A stretch of 64,000 nucleotides of DNA, taken from NCBI RefSeq assembly GCF_000237925.1, contig NW_017386055.1:124001-188000 (forward strand), given 5' to 3'. The notes under the pieces are model-generated. The model did not search any database and was not told where the DNA came from. It worked only from the letters and a program-made list of their open reading frames with translations. Position numbers and translations under genes: made by a program. This DNA is from Schistosoma mansoni. Lineage: Eukaryota > Platyhelminthes > Trematoda > Strigeidida > Schistosomatidae. Within the stretch, counting starts at the first letter, position 1. Each line of letters opens with the position of its first letter. This document shows, in pieces, positions 11,661 to 23,656 of the stretch.

Positions 11661-12590
11661 GTAGTAGTACGTTGACTTGAAAATAAAACTTGATGGATAA
11701 ATTTTTTCGTTTCTTCAAATAACATTATTTATTACAGATGTAGAATGTTTAGTCAAATATTTGCACAATGAATATGGTTATGATCTGATGATGGGTTTGT
11801 TAAATAGTAGTTTTATTGTAAAAGTGCACCATTTTTGAGAATGAACAATTAAATTACTTATTATTCAACCTGATTATTGTTTTTTTCGGTAAACGATCTT
11901 CATCTTCCTGTGTCCCCTTACCCTTTTTGAAATTATGAGTTGAGAACCATGAGATGATGTGGTTTGATCATTTCTGTAATGTATGTCCCGATACACTTCC
12001 CGAGTTTTCTTATAGTTTTCTCTATAGCTGGAAGACGAGATATTCTCGACCATAGTAGGTTGTCGCTGATGATATTCAGTTAAAGAAGATTAGGTATCTT
12101 CTTACATAAATGATCATGAATACTTGAACTATTTTGATGGTAGCTGCTTTAGTTCTCCTACTTTCAGCTCCTAACAATTATATCTAAAACACCACCTTTT
12201 CAACCATTAGTTAAGATGCGATTTCAAATGAACATCATCTAACTACATCTCTTCAAGCGTCATTGAGTGAATCATGTGCCAGTTGTCGTCCGAAATACTG
12301 GTCAAGAAGAAAGGAAAATTTTAAAAGAACCAAACAATTTAATTGTGCCTCCGTGAATTGGAATTTCTATATTGTTTTATTATGTGTAATGTATACCAGA
12401 ACTAGAACATTTAAATTTAGGACACTTATTTTATCTATTTCACTTATAAATATCCTAGTACTTCCAAAATTTGTGGATCATATGGAAGAAATGTTTAGTA
12501 AGTGTACAAATTAAATTAGTATTTTATATCAGAAGTTGTTTTTTGTAGAGATGTAATAGTTGAATTCATACGTTATATGAAAATAGGCCA
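11661..12590. other. No gene recognised
   Basis: AT-rich sequence. One 83-codon frame at 12263-12514 has no recognisable family or codon signal and I do not support it as a gene. Confidence 0.5.
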
Positions 12591-12910
12591 CTATGGATAA
12601 CCTGGAAGTATTGAACAGTGGTTTCATCCTAGTATTGCACTCAAGGGATTTGAACCGAAGACTTATCGGTCTTGAGCAATTCCATGGATTGTTTGAAGTT
12701 AGACTTTGACACCATCGGATGTAAACTCAGTGGCGTACACGTTAACCGTTTGCCGGTGAGACCAACAGATCCGGGGTTAGAATCCCACTGAATGAATCAT
12801 GGATTCACACTACTCAATAGTGTCATTGTAGAGTGGATTTACCCTCATATGCTTACGGTTTTTCATCCGTGGTATGGCTTGAATCGACTCATGTATACAA
12901 CTATTCTACA
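12591..12910. mobile_element. Hammerhead/tRNA-like SINE pair, decayed
   Basis: 12591-12690 holds a - strand copy piece (damaged 'gtttcatcctag' where GGACGAAAC would lie). 12690-12910 is a + strand copy: 'actcagtggcgtacacgttaa' serves as an A-box-like region and GGGTTAGAATCCC (12774-12786) as a B-box-like region, followed by the common tail with 'tcgactcatgtatacaac'. The tRNA-like half is well preserved; the ribozyme half is not. Confidence 0.65.
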
Positions 12911-13234
12911 TTTCATGGTCTATAAACTCTTTACATGTATTTATTTTTTATGACATGAATTTCATCTTATTTTTATGTATACGGAACATTGGGGAAATGA
13001 CCATTAATTCAAAATACAGTACTTCTTGTAATATAGTGTTACTTCAATAATGCATTGCTTCAATTTTATTCAAATGACTGTTGATCATTTCTGTGAATAA
13101 AATTTGTAGATATAAAGTATCCAAAGTCACCCAAATGGAAAGAATGCTTTATCGCTGAAATAATAGCTTATGAAAGTTAGTTTAAACAATCTGATATGTT
13201 CTATGAGAAATTATCATGTATATAATTAGTTTGA

Positions 13235-13455
13235 AATCAGGGATTTCAACTCCTCTGGGTGAAACTTTAGTGTCCATCAACCAGGGTAAGGTGCTGAGAA
13301 TTTGCTTCACGTAATCTTGGTTTCATAAACAATGATCCATTCACGAGAACGCAGTGAGTAGGACTTTTGTGTCATTGGTTGTATACGTGTGTCCGTGTGA
13401 GAGCATTTGTAGGGGTTAGAGCTTCCACAACCACCACCCACGCCGTGCCCAAAGC
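13235..13455 (-). mobile_element. LINE family A 5' UTR unit, old copy
   Basis: 'cacgagaacgcagtgagtaggactt' and 'gtgagagcattt' match, in order, the family A leader at 45470-45540 and 49100-49180. Strongly diverged and truncated, so among the oldest family A copies in the window. Confidence 0.65.
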
Positions 13456-14270
13456 TTTTGACTCAGAAGTATTATTCATATAATATCTACGTATATGCTA
13501 GTAAACTTAAGGTGTTTATGATAGTCAAAAATTGTCAGCCACTTCTGACTTTACTTTTGTGGAAAATGATGTTCTCTGACGGGCTCAAAGTTATGGATTT
13601 GAATTTGTAGTATCTAGTTTCATGGTATGGGACGTTGTCTTATTTCAAATATTTCATTGATAATGTTTCAAACCGTGAATTTGATTTACATGTCGTGAGT
13701 CTACTAAAGTAACTTTCGATTTGATTAATACTTAGTTAAGTTTCCATATAGAAACTTGTGTAACTTATCTTATTTTTTCATATTTAAACAGATATGACAA
13801 GTATATATAACCAAGAAATATGTAATAAACTGAGACAACCCAATAAACCAGGTATATTGGAATAAATTATACACTTGTTACTAATCATATATAAATCAAA
13901 TTGAATGTCTTAATCAGAATCCGTTAATATTACATAAGATTTCGATTATCTCAAAGGGTACTTGGTGGAATAGCAAAGTTTTGCTTTTCTCTCTAGTTAA
14001 TTTAAAATGGTGGAGCCTAGTAGGCCTGTTCTGGTGAAGTATGCTACATCGAAGCACTTCACAACTACCGGGGGCTCAAAAGTTGTTTACTCATTGCTTA
14101 CGCGAAATCACTGCACCTTTCTTTCTTTTGTGTATTTTCTTTTTGGAAACGTAGTTCTTACTTTCTTTTCTTTTTGTTTTTTCGGGCAGAATCATTTATT
14201 TTTACTTTCTGAATCAAGAATATTTGTGCAGTGATTATTTGCAGCCCTCGTAATCACTTATGGATTATTA
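13456..14270. other. No gene recognised
   Basis: A 75-codon frame at 14007-14234 has no family I know and a Phe-rich, composition-driven second half. No other feature was seen. Confidence 0.45.
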
Positions 14271-14274
14271 TTAT

Positions 14275-14665
14275 TATTATTAGCTTGATTCAATATTATA
14301 TTATTTGGTACAAAATCGAATTCTCAGCATATAGTATTTCAACATATTTACGTTTCTTATATCTTCGTTGCTCCTGATGATAAACATTCAGTGATCGCCA
14401 GTTGGATGTCAGCAGTTCAGTCAATCGACATATGAATAATGTATATTCTTTTTGCTGCATGTTCCCAGCAAACACGACATCTCTGATTAGACCTTTTCTA
14501 ACTTTTACAGCGAAAGGTTGTACAGTTTTCAGAAACGCACCGGAATAGGTTGTGTGCTTAATAGCCATAATGATGTATTAAAACAAACAATATTAGATAA
14601 CTTGTTGAAATATGTAGATGACGGGAAACAGGTAGCCCAGATGTTTAAGCAGGCCGCCCGTTGTT
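14275..14665. repeat. Dispersed repeat R, copy 1
   Basis: Matches 34200-34555 in the same orientation over about 370 bases, with shared blocks such as 'cgacatctctgatt', 'cgaaaggttgtaca' and 'atagccataatgatgtatta'. The 90-codon frame on the - strand is partly shared with the other copy (start MAIKHTTYSGAF against [12 protein letters not shown]), so an ancestral coding frame is possible, but no family is recognised. Confidence 0.75.
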
Positions 14666-15119
14666 AGGTAGAGTGAGTGAGTAGGTCGATCTACAACATT
14701 TGGGTTACCACTCACTATCCAGTAGGAACGACGAAGACGTGTGAGTCGGGTTTTGTCTCTCGATAGTTATTCTTTAATCTCGGATTTGCTTAAAAGGATA
14801 AGTAAAACTTGGAAATTCATTAGAATACAGATCACGCATTATTACCAATTAAGATTCTGAGTTCACTTTTTGAAATCATGAGTGAAGACTCACTTTGTAA
14901 TATTTGCTTTTATCTTCTCATTGTTATATAGCACTGTAATTGATGTGTATTTGTAGAATAGGTTGAAGCTTCCTACTTTCTAACATACAATAAGTATTTA
15001 ATTTTTAAGATATCGGCTTATTATCTATCTGGGTGCATGACCGACAAGAGCACATCAATTATTTCAATGTTGATTTATGTAAGTAAATCTCGTTTTATAT
15101 TCAATGAGTTGGCGAAACT
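14666..15119. other. No recognised feature
   Basis: AT-rich spacer between repeat R and the inverted-repeat element; nothing assigned. Confidence 0.4.
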
Positions 15120-15383
15120 ATAATTTATGAACGAGCCGGTCAGGTTTATGGTAACAGGTCTTAGATTTCGACGTAGTATACACTCATCTGTTTGGCTTCA
15201 TAGCGTTTTAGCATTTTACCCGATATCAGATCGTGATGGAAACCTTAATTCTAATTCCTATGCCTAATCATCAAACCTAAATCATACTTACCATCACTCG
15301 CACTGGTTTATAACCCTCATTTGACCGTAGGTGGACATTCTCAAGTTCACTTTAAAATCACTCAAAGCTCGTTCATAAATTAT
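15120..15383. mobile_element. Candidate MITE with 16-bp perfect terminal inverted repeats
   Basis: The left end reads ATAATTTATGAACGAG (15120-15135) and the right end is its exact reverse complement (15368-15383); with one mismatch the match extends to 19 bases. Total length 264 bp, no coding capacity. The internal sequence ('ttgtctgaat/cttcatagcg', 'atgcctaa.catcaa.c.taaatca') recurs at 16960-17240. No clear target-site duplication was found, so the DNA-transposon superfamily is open. Confidence 0.6.
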
Positions 15384-15849
15384 GGTCTCACTCACTTTTA
15401 GGTAAATAATTTGTTAATAACATAAGCACTTGAAAATTACAAATGGCTGATCAACTGTCTTAAGTGTAACTGTAGATTTCCATGTAGCGCGTTAGCATTA
15501 GATTTTCAGTTGATATGATGATATATTTTAAAATAACAAACCATTCACTATATTGATTGTATTTTCATAGTTAATATCATGAAATCAACCTTACCTGGAC
15601 CCTTGTTAAAAAGCTGAAAGGGATGAATAGCTAATTTATTCCAGTAAGGGACTCTTTACTAAAGCCTATCCACTATCACGTCAGAGGAAGTCGAACACAG
15701 TGACTTCGTTCTTCTCGAACATTCACTTCATTATCTGTCAGCCACTAGTATTGATATATATTGAGTTTGTATTTTTGTTTGTTCTTTTTTAGTTTTATAT
15801 CGGTTCCTGTCAGAACTTGCCAACGTCATGAGCAGTTAGAATGTGATAC

Positions 15850-16620
15850 GTAAGTTCAAGCACAATAAAAAATGTGGGAGAAGAAGGTCAGTGTTTCAGC
15901 AGCCTCGGCAGTATAATGTTTCAACACAAACATGGGGAAACGCAAGAGTTTCCGACACAATAAAGCATGCATAAGTCGAATCACGCTTGATGTAGAAGCT
16001 TTGGAGGATGAAAAATTCTCTACATATCTGGACAGCATCATTGATCAGTACGATGTATCTGATTAACATGAAAAAATGAGGATCGGTAGAGCAAGAGCAG
16101 CGTATTTACAACTAAAGAATATCTGGAATTCAAAACTTCTATCTGTCAGCCAATACCAAAGTAAGAATTTTCAATACAAATGTCGAGACAGATCTACTGT
16201 ATAGGATGGAAACTTGGATAACTACGAAAGCCATCATGGAGAAGATACGAGTGTTTATTAACAGTTGTCTAAGCTGAATACTTTGTATTCGTTGACCAGA
16301 CACTATGAGTAACAACGTACTGAGTGACAGACAACAAACTAGATGTCAGAAATCATGAAGAAGCGTTGGATGTGGATAGTGCAATAAATGGGGAAAGCAT
16401 CTAACTGCACCATGAGGCAAATCCACACTTGGAATCATGAATGACAGGGAGAAGAGGAATACAATCGAACACAATGGGCTGAGAAATGAAGACAGGCATG
16501 AGAAGAATGAAAAACAATTAGGTAGAATTAGATAGAAATGCTCAAAACAGAGTGGATTCTAGATTGCTTGTCGTCGGCCTATGCTCCATTGAGAGTAGCA
16601 GTTGTAAGCAAGGAAGTAAG
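15850..16620 (+). mobile_element. LINE family B, 3' coding fragment (copy 2 of duplicated segment)
   Basis: Contains decayed versions of LQLKNIWNSKLLSVS, YRMETWITTKAIMEK and the downstream tail with 'gtagcatgaggcaaatcc..', in the order seen at 1-430. Here the sequence starts further upstream (from the region before the YLGSII motif), so the copy extends beyond the left edge of copy 1. Confidence 0.75.
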
Positions 16621-16959
16621 CAATGGATTAGTGACTACTTGAATGTACTATGTAATACATAATGAGCCATTATTTCTGAAACGCAATAAAAAAATTATTG
16701 CTACATAACCTGTACTTTAAAATCACAGACTGACATCAGTGTGAAGATAATTGAGAACGAACAACCGATAGCGAGTTTCGATATGAGTTTCGATGGAGTA
16801 CATCTAACATTTAACCGTTTTACCGATTTCTATCCAGAATTTATTCTACAAAATTTAACAAACTCAACAACACTTTATGCAAATGTTTTCAAGAAGTCAT
16901 AGATGCTATTTGATGGAAACAAACAATGTATGATTGAGATGCATGCAAATATTTTATAT

Positions 16960-17240
16960 ATTTGATGTCTTGGATTTGGGCTAGGATTCCACTAATCTAT
17001 TTGTCTGAATAGCGTCTTTTCATATCAACTGATTTCAGTTCTTCATGAGAATCTTAAATCTAAACTTTATGCCTAACCATCAATCGTAAATCAAAATCCT
17101 TATCCCTCACATAAGTTGAATACTCTCATTTAGATCTAGTGACTAGGTGGATACTATGAAGTTCACTCTGATGGTACTCAAAGATATATATTTGTACATA
17201 AAGGTTATAGGACGCCTCAGTTAAATCCATGAACCATACA
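16960..17240. repeat. Diverged relative of the 15.1 kb inverted-repeat element
   Basis: Shares internal blocks with 15120-15383 ('tatgcctaaccatcaa', 'ctaggtggatactatgaagttcact' against 'gtaggtggacattctcaagttcact'). Its ends lack the clean inverted repeats. Confidence 0.6.
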
Positions 17241-17784
17241 TGTAATACTCCATTTGCAAATATCAATCAATCATTTGAGATTTCAACGTTCATGCAATTT
17301 CCATATCAATTGCTTTGTGTTCTCATTCATTCCTTCTCGATCTTCTTGAGCTTCTGCTGTCAGATATACTTCTCATATCTCTAAAAGTAGCACACATCAT
17401 GATGGAATTTTCTATTACAATTATAGATAATACACTGAAGTTGCCGAATAACGAAACAGTTAGTCTATGAGAACAATATCAACTTGTAATGAATCATTTC
17501 GAACATTATTAACAAATAACCAATTCAACTTCATTGTTTTCTGATTATTGTAATCAAATAAATAAATAACGATTATGTACGATAATTCTGTTCTTCGTCA
17601 TGAATACAAAACTTGGAAAAAAACAAAAATCCAGGTGAGAGTAGTTGGGGGGGAATAGGAGACCAACTGATGAAATATATATTGGTTTAAACTAAATATT
17701 TTATTATCAGATAAATGAGATTATTAGTTAGAGATGATGTAAGACTTCTATCTATATTTTATAAGCAGAAACGGATGATGGCTA

Positions 17785-18100
17785 GTAATGGAATCTAAGA
17801 TCGGTATTTCGTCCTATTTGGGACTCGTCAGATGGATAAATCTGCACCTCACAGTTGATGTTCACTCCACTAACCAAAACCACTACCGTTCGCTTCAAAC
17901 GCCATCACGTTATCCACTTATCTACTGGGTCTTGATAGTAACATGCATGTGTATTGTGTTGAAGTTATATTCAATTAGTATTGTTTGTTTGTATCTAACC
18001 ACTGTTGTTAAGGACTGTATTTGATCAGTTTCTTGTTGTCATATGTACATCCTGTGTGGATCGCCTCGATATTTTCCTTTGTCATAAGTTTTATCACATC
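17785..18100 (-). ncRNA. Hammerhead ribozyme repeat with tRNA-like promoter, copy 2
   Basis: The - strand core at 17803-17831 reads CTGACGA, stem II GTCC with loop CAAATA and GGAC, then GAAA. All invariant core positions visible to me (CUGANGA and GAAA) are present and stem II is fully paired, so this copy looks competent. The upstream tRNA-like region (about 17860-17945) has an A-box-like GTAGATAAGTGGATAAC; the B box is decayed compared with copy 1. Compensating for this, the ribozyme is better preserved than in copy 1. Confidence 0.85.
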
Positions 18101-18400
18101 AATACTCGAAACCTAAAAGCAGGCAAAGAATGATTGCATATTCATTATTTTTACTGATCCTTAGTCATGTCACCCAGTCTCTTCAACTATCGATCGTGGC
18201 TATCGAGTTAATTGTAATCATAAGAAGGTTTGAATTAATGATACTTTTTATTCCTTGGTGATGCACAATGTGAGAGTTTTCAATTGTATAAATGTCATTT
18301 GAAATAGAAAAGAGAATAAGGCCTAGATGGAAACCAGTATTTTCAGTCAATGTTTCGTTGATATGATAATTTTAAGAAGGCCGCTATAAAAAGATATATA

Positions 18401-18880
18401 TATATGGATTGTAGACGTGCTAAAAGCAGAAGCATTAGCAGTAGTATTGTAAGAGGTAGTAGTATTGGTAGTCATAGTAGTACTAGTAATCGAAGTGATG
18501 GCAGTAATAGAAGTTGTATCATTAGTGGTTGTGGTATTAGTAATAGCAGTGTTAGTGGTAGCAGTAGGAGTGGTAGTGATAGTAGTGTTATCAGTAATAA
18601 ATGCTGTAGGAGTAGTAGTAAAAGCTGTATAACTGGTGTTAGAAGTAGTAGGAGTAGCGATAGAAGTGGTGGAGGTAGTAGAATTGAGTGCGATGGTAGT
18701 GGTAGTAGTGGTAGTAGTATTACAAGTGGTACAAGTTGCAGTTTTTGGTAGTGGCAATTGTAGTAATGATAGCAGTGAAAATAGAAACCATTTTTGAACT
18801 GTTATTATTATTAGTAGTGGTAATGGCAATAATAATGAGAGTAGTAGTTGCAATAAGAGTAGTAGTAGCGATATCTGTTA
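18401..18880. repeat. Degenerate GTA-trinucleotide array (about 440 bp)
   Basis: Same composition and strand as 1430-2310. The 115-codon Ser/Gly/Arg-rich frame and the 168-codon Thr-rich frame on the other strand are by-products of the array. Confidence 0.9.
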
Positions 18881-19613
18881 TGAATTTTTAAAAGAACAGG
18901 GCCGTTTGCTAATTTGTTGTGGTCTTATTTCCAGCTTTCTATCACGTGAATTACACACCAATCGAAATACGACATTTCCGATCTTAACTCAGACCAAATC
19001 AATGACGTTCAACTGGTATGAGCAGTCTAGCTCTCTAATTGGTCCCTTGTCAAGCCCTTCCAATTGAGTCCAGAACATCGATTGCAGCTTCTGCAATGCG
19101 AATGATTTATTTCAAGCATACTTGGTTTATACACCAGACAGACAGACCGCATTGCAACATAAGTTCGAAAATAATATTTGAACAAGATCAAGATTGTGGT
19201 GGTCGATATTCGATATAATTCTTAAACTTGGTATATTGTTGGTACTGACAATCGTCAGTTCATAATGTCTTAACGGTGTATAAATCAGAAGGCGAATACG
19301 AAATGGTGATTGTGTTTATTATTGGACCACACACATATCCAAAATTACAGGCACGATAAGCAAGCGTGATAGAGTAGTGCAATAAAGCAGGCGAGTGAGT
19401 GTGAGAGTCGAATGAGCGAGAGATCGACCGATCGTGTCAGCGAGTAAGTGGGCATAGTACAGAAACAGGATTAAAATGTACATATATATACAAATGGAAA
19501 AGCATGAATCATCGAACCGATTAAGTGAATAATAGTAAGGCTAGCAGAATGAATACATGCTTGAGCGGTAAATAATGCTCAAACGAACATAATAAGGGTA
19601 AAATTGTATAGAA

Positions 19614-20252
19614 AGTCGGTTTTAAATAAGCTAGATGAATTTCACCCAAAAACACATTTTACTTCCGTTTAACAAACTAAAGTGATCATTAGCAGTTCAC
19701 TCTCACGTAACATAACTCGAAACATGTGAAAGAGCGCAATTCAACAAACACGTTCGTGCTCCAAAACGGACCATCAGATATTTCAAACTATAGCTCCAGA
19801 TATAAGTATGATTTTGGTGAACAGCTACACATCGAACGTTGTGGCTGACCGAGTGCTTATATAGACGATTCTAAACTAGGGAAGCAGCTCATACGGATCT
19901 CTGCCTGAACTTTTCGGACAGCTAAAGACTTCTGTTTTACTTGTGAAGTTGTTAGTAATAATTCTCAGGACGTCGTTACGAAACAACATGAACTCTTATT
20001 ATGAAATGTGAGTAAATCTAAATAACCACAGAAAGCACAAGTTTATTATAATAGGAACCGTTCTGATCCATCCATCCAGGTGATTAATTAGGAAAGCACT
20101 TTGAGTTAGTCTTCAGCTCTTAGTCTTTCCTTTCATGTGACAAATCGCACCTTCGTAGTTCTTGCTGGCTACATTGATCAAGTTACCGTGAATGTGGAAA
20201 AATTGGACATAAACAAAAGGTCTGTAAAGGTTCCAAATTGTCCGCTACTAAA
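19614..20252 (-). mobile_element. CR1-type LINE, 5' fragment
   Basis: Matches 53155-53782 in the same orientation and 23657-24225 inverted. It begins at 'agtcggttttaaataagctagatg' and ends at 'aaattgtccgc', the same end point as the 53.78 kb copy, which suggests this is the true 5' end of the element. A TATATAAGCACTCGG-like stretch on the - strand (19852-19870 region) may be part of an internal promoter. No protein domain is contained. Confidence 0.65.
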
Positions 20253-21920
20253 ACACTGAGTCATCATGGCTCATAATCAGCTTATTTGGACAGGAAAACA
20301 AACTTTTTTGCTACTTACCACCACTTAAAACGGCACCTCACATTTGATATAACAACTGATCACTAACAATCCCATTCCACCCATTCACAGATGACACTGA
20401 TATCATATATTCGATTACTCCCAACGCAGTCTTGTCGTTTCTTCATAGTGATGTCAATTAAAGGCCTAACAAAAGCCATCCTGTATTTAGGTTTAACTGC
20501 ATCAGATTACCGGATGTTCTCATATCTTTGAGCACTGATTCTTTCGATAGTGCCTTATTCAAAGATATAGTTCTACGATGCTCGAAGACTGTGAAAAGTA
20601 TTAAAACTGAAACTGGGATGTTCAGTAGCGTGCAGTCGAAATGACAACTTACGATTCGGGAGCTAATCAATATACTGGGACTAATCCGTTTTGAAATAAC
20701 GAAGAAAGTTTCTGCTACGTTTACTGACCATAAATTTTGTTGATGCAACTGAGTTGGCCGCTGACTAACTTAAACACATATACGATAATGCAAGTCCAAC
20801 ACTACGACAAAACTGTAGTCCAATGTTTCCAGGCTTTCTATAATGGTCTAACACAATGATCCATTCATGACACCAATCTAAAATTAGTAACTGTTGAATA
20901 TTCATACACGAATCAATGTTCTTTTATGGTGGAACTAACTATGAGGAATTTTCAGCATTTATTTATGTAATAAAAATGTTATATTGAAAGTGAAATGAAG
21001 GCAAAGATTTGCAGTTCAATCAAAACCCTTTTCGTTGTTGTTAAGTCCTCGGAGCTAAACGGTTTAGTAATCGAGCTCTCATCGTTGTCCTGAACAACGT
21101 TATTACTCGTTACTTCATATCAAGGTTCTCCCACCTATCAATAAAACAATCTAACAATTAAGTTATTTTGCTGTCAAAGTAATTAATTCGTCGATGTAGT
21201 TTTGTTAACAAACTTCTATTTACAAGTTAACCCTTGTTAGAATCGTAGTGATGTTCCCAAATGTGATCAGTGTAAAGTAATTGGGTGAAGGAATATACCG
21301 CGCCCTTACATATTGTAACGCACAAAAGGACGAAATAAAATAGGCAATGCCAAACTACCGTATGTGTGGTTTGACGCGAAATTATTAGCTGGAGATTTTA
21401 ATACCTCATTTCTAAATTTTGGCAAGCTGGATACAACACTTACAAGATGATTTCATCAGTCGTAGTAGTGATTAATTTGGCACACACAAACAATCATTCT
21501 TTTCTCGTTCAGGCTTCTTCACTTTATCTAATTTCAGGCATCTTCAACTATTGCTCATTGATAACTTTTGATTCTTATCATTATAGAATCTTGTCAACAA
21601 TGTAACATTAATTGCTCTTCATTGACAAGGGTATCCCAAAAATGTGTACTGATAAATCAACTGATAAACAAAATACCTTATTATATTCACCTGATGTCGA
21701 TGTGTAGGTGTGTTAAATGTGACTTCTTGTTGTTATTAATCAAAGTCTGTGTGAAGTTTGATTATTCCGAATATTCATTTTTTTATGTAAATAATCAAGT
21801 GTGACTATGAGGTCGTATGAATTCTTTGTTATTTGGACATGAAAATGAAGTACAATTTTGACGTATGAAATTTCAAAAATGAAAAGATGAAGTTCCTTTC
21901 TTAATCCGATTGTATCATAA
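20253..21920. other. No gene recognised
   Basis: Includes a 96-codon - strand frame (20458-20748) without a recognised family and a decayed SINE tail at 20815-20885 ('caatgtttccaggctttctataatgg'). Nothing else assigned. Confidence 0.5.
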
Positions 21921-21929
21921 AGTGTAGTG

Positions 21930-22185
21930 TTGAAACATGAAGTATTCTTTGGACGATTACAAGATTACTATCACTAATGTTACTACAAACTGTAATACTA
22001 TTGGTGTTACTACTGATTCTACGACAAGTTCTACAAGTCCTACTCCTCATACTCACAATACTGAGATTACTAATAATTCTACTCACAATACCGCCCAAAT
22101 TTGCACTGCCATCACTTCTATCATCAGAGATTATACAAATACCTCCACTACTACTACTGTGGTGTGGCCTGCTTATATCCACAGA
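21930..22185. repeat. ACT-rich degenerate trinucleotide patch
   Basis: Short array of act/att/acc steps, the complement-strand equivalent of the GTA arrays. Several overlapping frames arise from it and are not genes. Confidence 0.8.
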
Positions 22186-22429
22186 AGTAGCGTATGATGT
22201 CGGTCAGACATAGAATGTATATTGGCAGAAGACCAATGAGGAAAGAACTGAAGTGAGGCGCAATCGGTAGGAAAATGTATGAACAATGGAATTAGAGAAG
22301 AAACAGTGAAGATTGACACAATTGGTTGTTAATTTGCAAATTAACTGTTCGTCGTATGGTCATCAAAATTTACAGATATAGTCTGTAATTTTTGCTGAAA
22401 TACATTCGATTGTCCCCACTCGTGTTCTG

Positions 22430-23656
22430 TTCACTATACTACTACTACCACATTATTAATACTACTACCACAATAATTTCACTACCACTACTACTTGTAC
22501 TACTGCTGCTACCAAAATACTACTACTACTTCTACTACATTACTACTACACCTTCGATATCTACTAAAATCACTCACGCAACAAATACTACTTGTAGGAA
22601 AACCAACACTAATACAACACCAATACTGCTATCACCCACACTGCCACTACTACTAATTCTACCACTCATACTTCTTATACTACTAATCACAGTTCTACTC
22701 ACACTACTACTATTACGATTACTACTCCTCACTCTACTGCGACCATTACTGCTCCTTCAACTTCTGTTACAAAAAATAATACCACTACTCATCTCACGGC
22801 GTATCATACTATTTCTACTATTACTAATTCCGTTACCACAATACTACTACTGCTACCGTAATACTGCCAATACCACTAATCACACTGCCAATCCTACTGA
22901 TAATACTTCTACTAAAACTACTATAAATACTGTTACTACTCCTGATCATGCTCCTACTGATATTAATCATACTCTCACTATTCTTCACACCAATACTACC
23001 AATAATTTCACTACTAATACTGCCACCACTACTGTTCACACTACTAATTACACTATTAATACTAACTTATAATACCACTACTACCCACAATATTACTCAA
23101 ATTATTTCTATTACCACTACTATTACTAATAATACTCAAACTAGTAATCATGGTACTTCTACTAATACTACCCATCGTTCTGCTCACACTTCTGTCTATT
23201 CTAAAACTACTATTACTACTCAAAATGCCACTCACACTAAAAGTATTACGATTCTCACTACTACTGCTGCTCACTTTACTTTTATTACTGCCACACATAC
23301 TAACATCGCTACCACTACTACTCTCACTACCGATCTCACGTTATCATTGCTATTATCACTTCTACTAATCACACTACTACTCATGCCAATACTACTAATG
23401 ACAATGCCAGTACTAGTGCAAATACTCACAGTACTATTATGATTATTACGGCCACCATTCAATAAAATGATGTTGATACTACTGATACTACGACTAGTGT
23501 TCACAGTACAAATAATATCACTGGTCAACCTATTCCTCACACACCTAATAATAATACTACTTACATGATTACTACTACTAACACAGCTACTACCAATATT
23601 ATCACTGTTCACACTAATTCTATCATTAATACTAATAATACCATTACTTATACATA
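22430..23656. repeat. Degenerate ACT-trinucleotide array (about 1.2 kb)
   Basis: The longest low-complexity tract of the window, period three kept throughout (actactacc, attactaat). It is on the opposite strand sense from the arrays at 1.4-2.3 and 18.4-18.9 kb. It runs directly into the CR1 fragment at about 23657. The Thr/Leu-rich and Ser-rich frames of 70-226 codons here have no conserved feature. Confidence 0.9.

Larger units (their letters stand above)
16040..19613. repeat. Dispersed segmental duplication, copy 2
   Basis: Second copy of the 1-3043 segment. It contains a 450-base insertion around 16900-17350 that matches the MITE candidate at 15.1-15.4 kb in part. It ends abruptly at 19613 against a CR1 5' fragment. 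Confidence 0.8.

Noticed and set aside
21325-21345. AGGACGAAAT resembling the hammerhead GAAA side
   Set aside because: No CUGANGA box or stem-II partner upstream on that strand.
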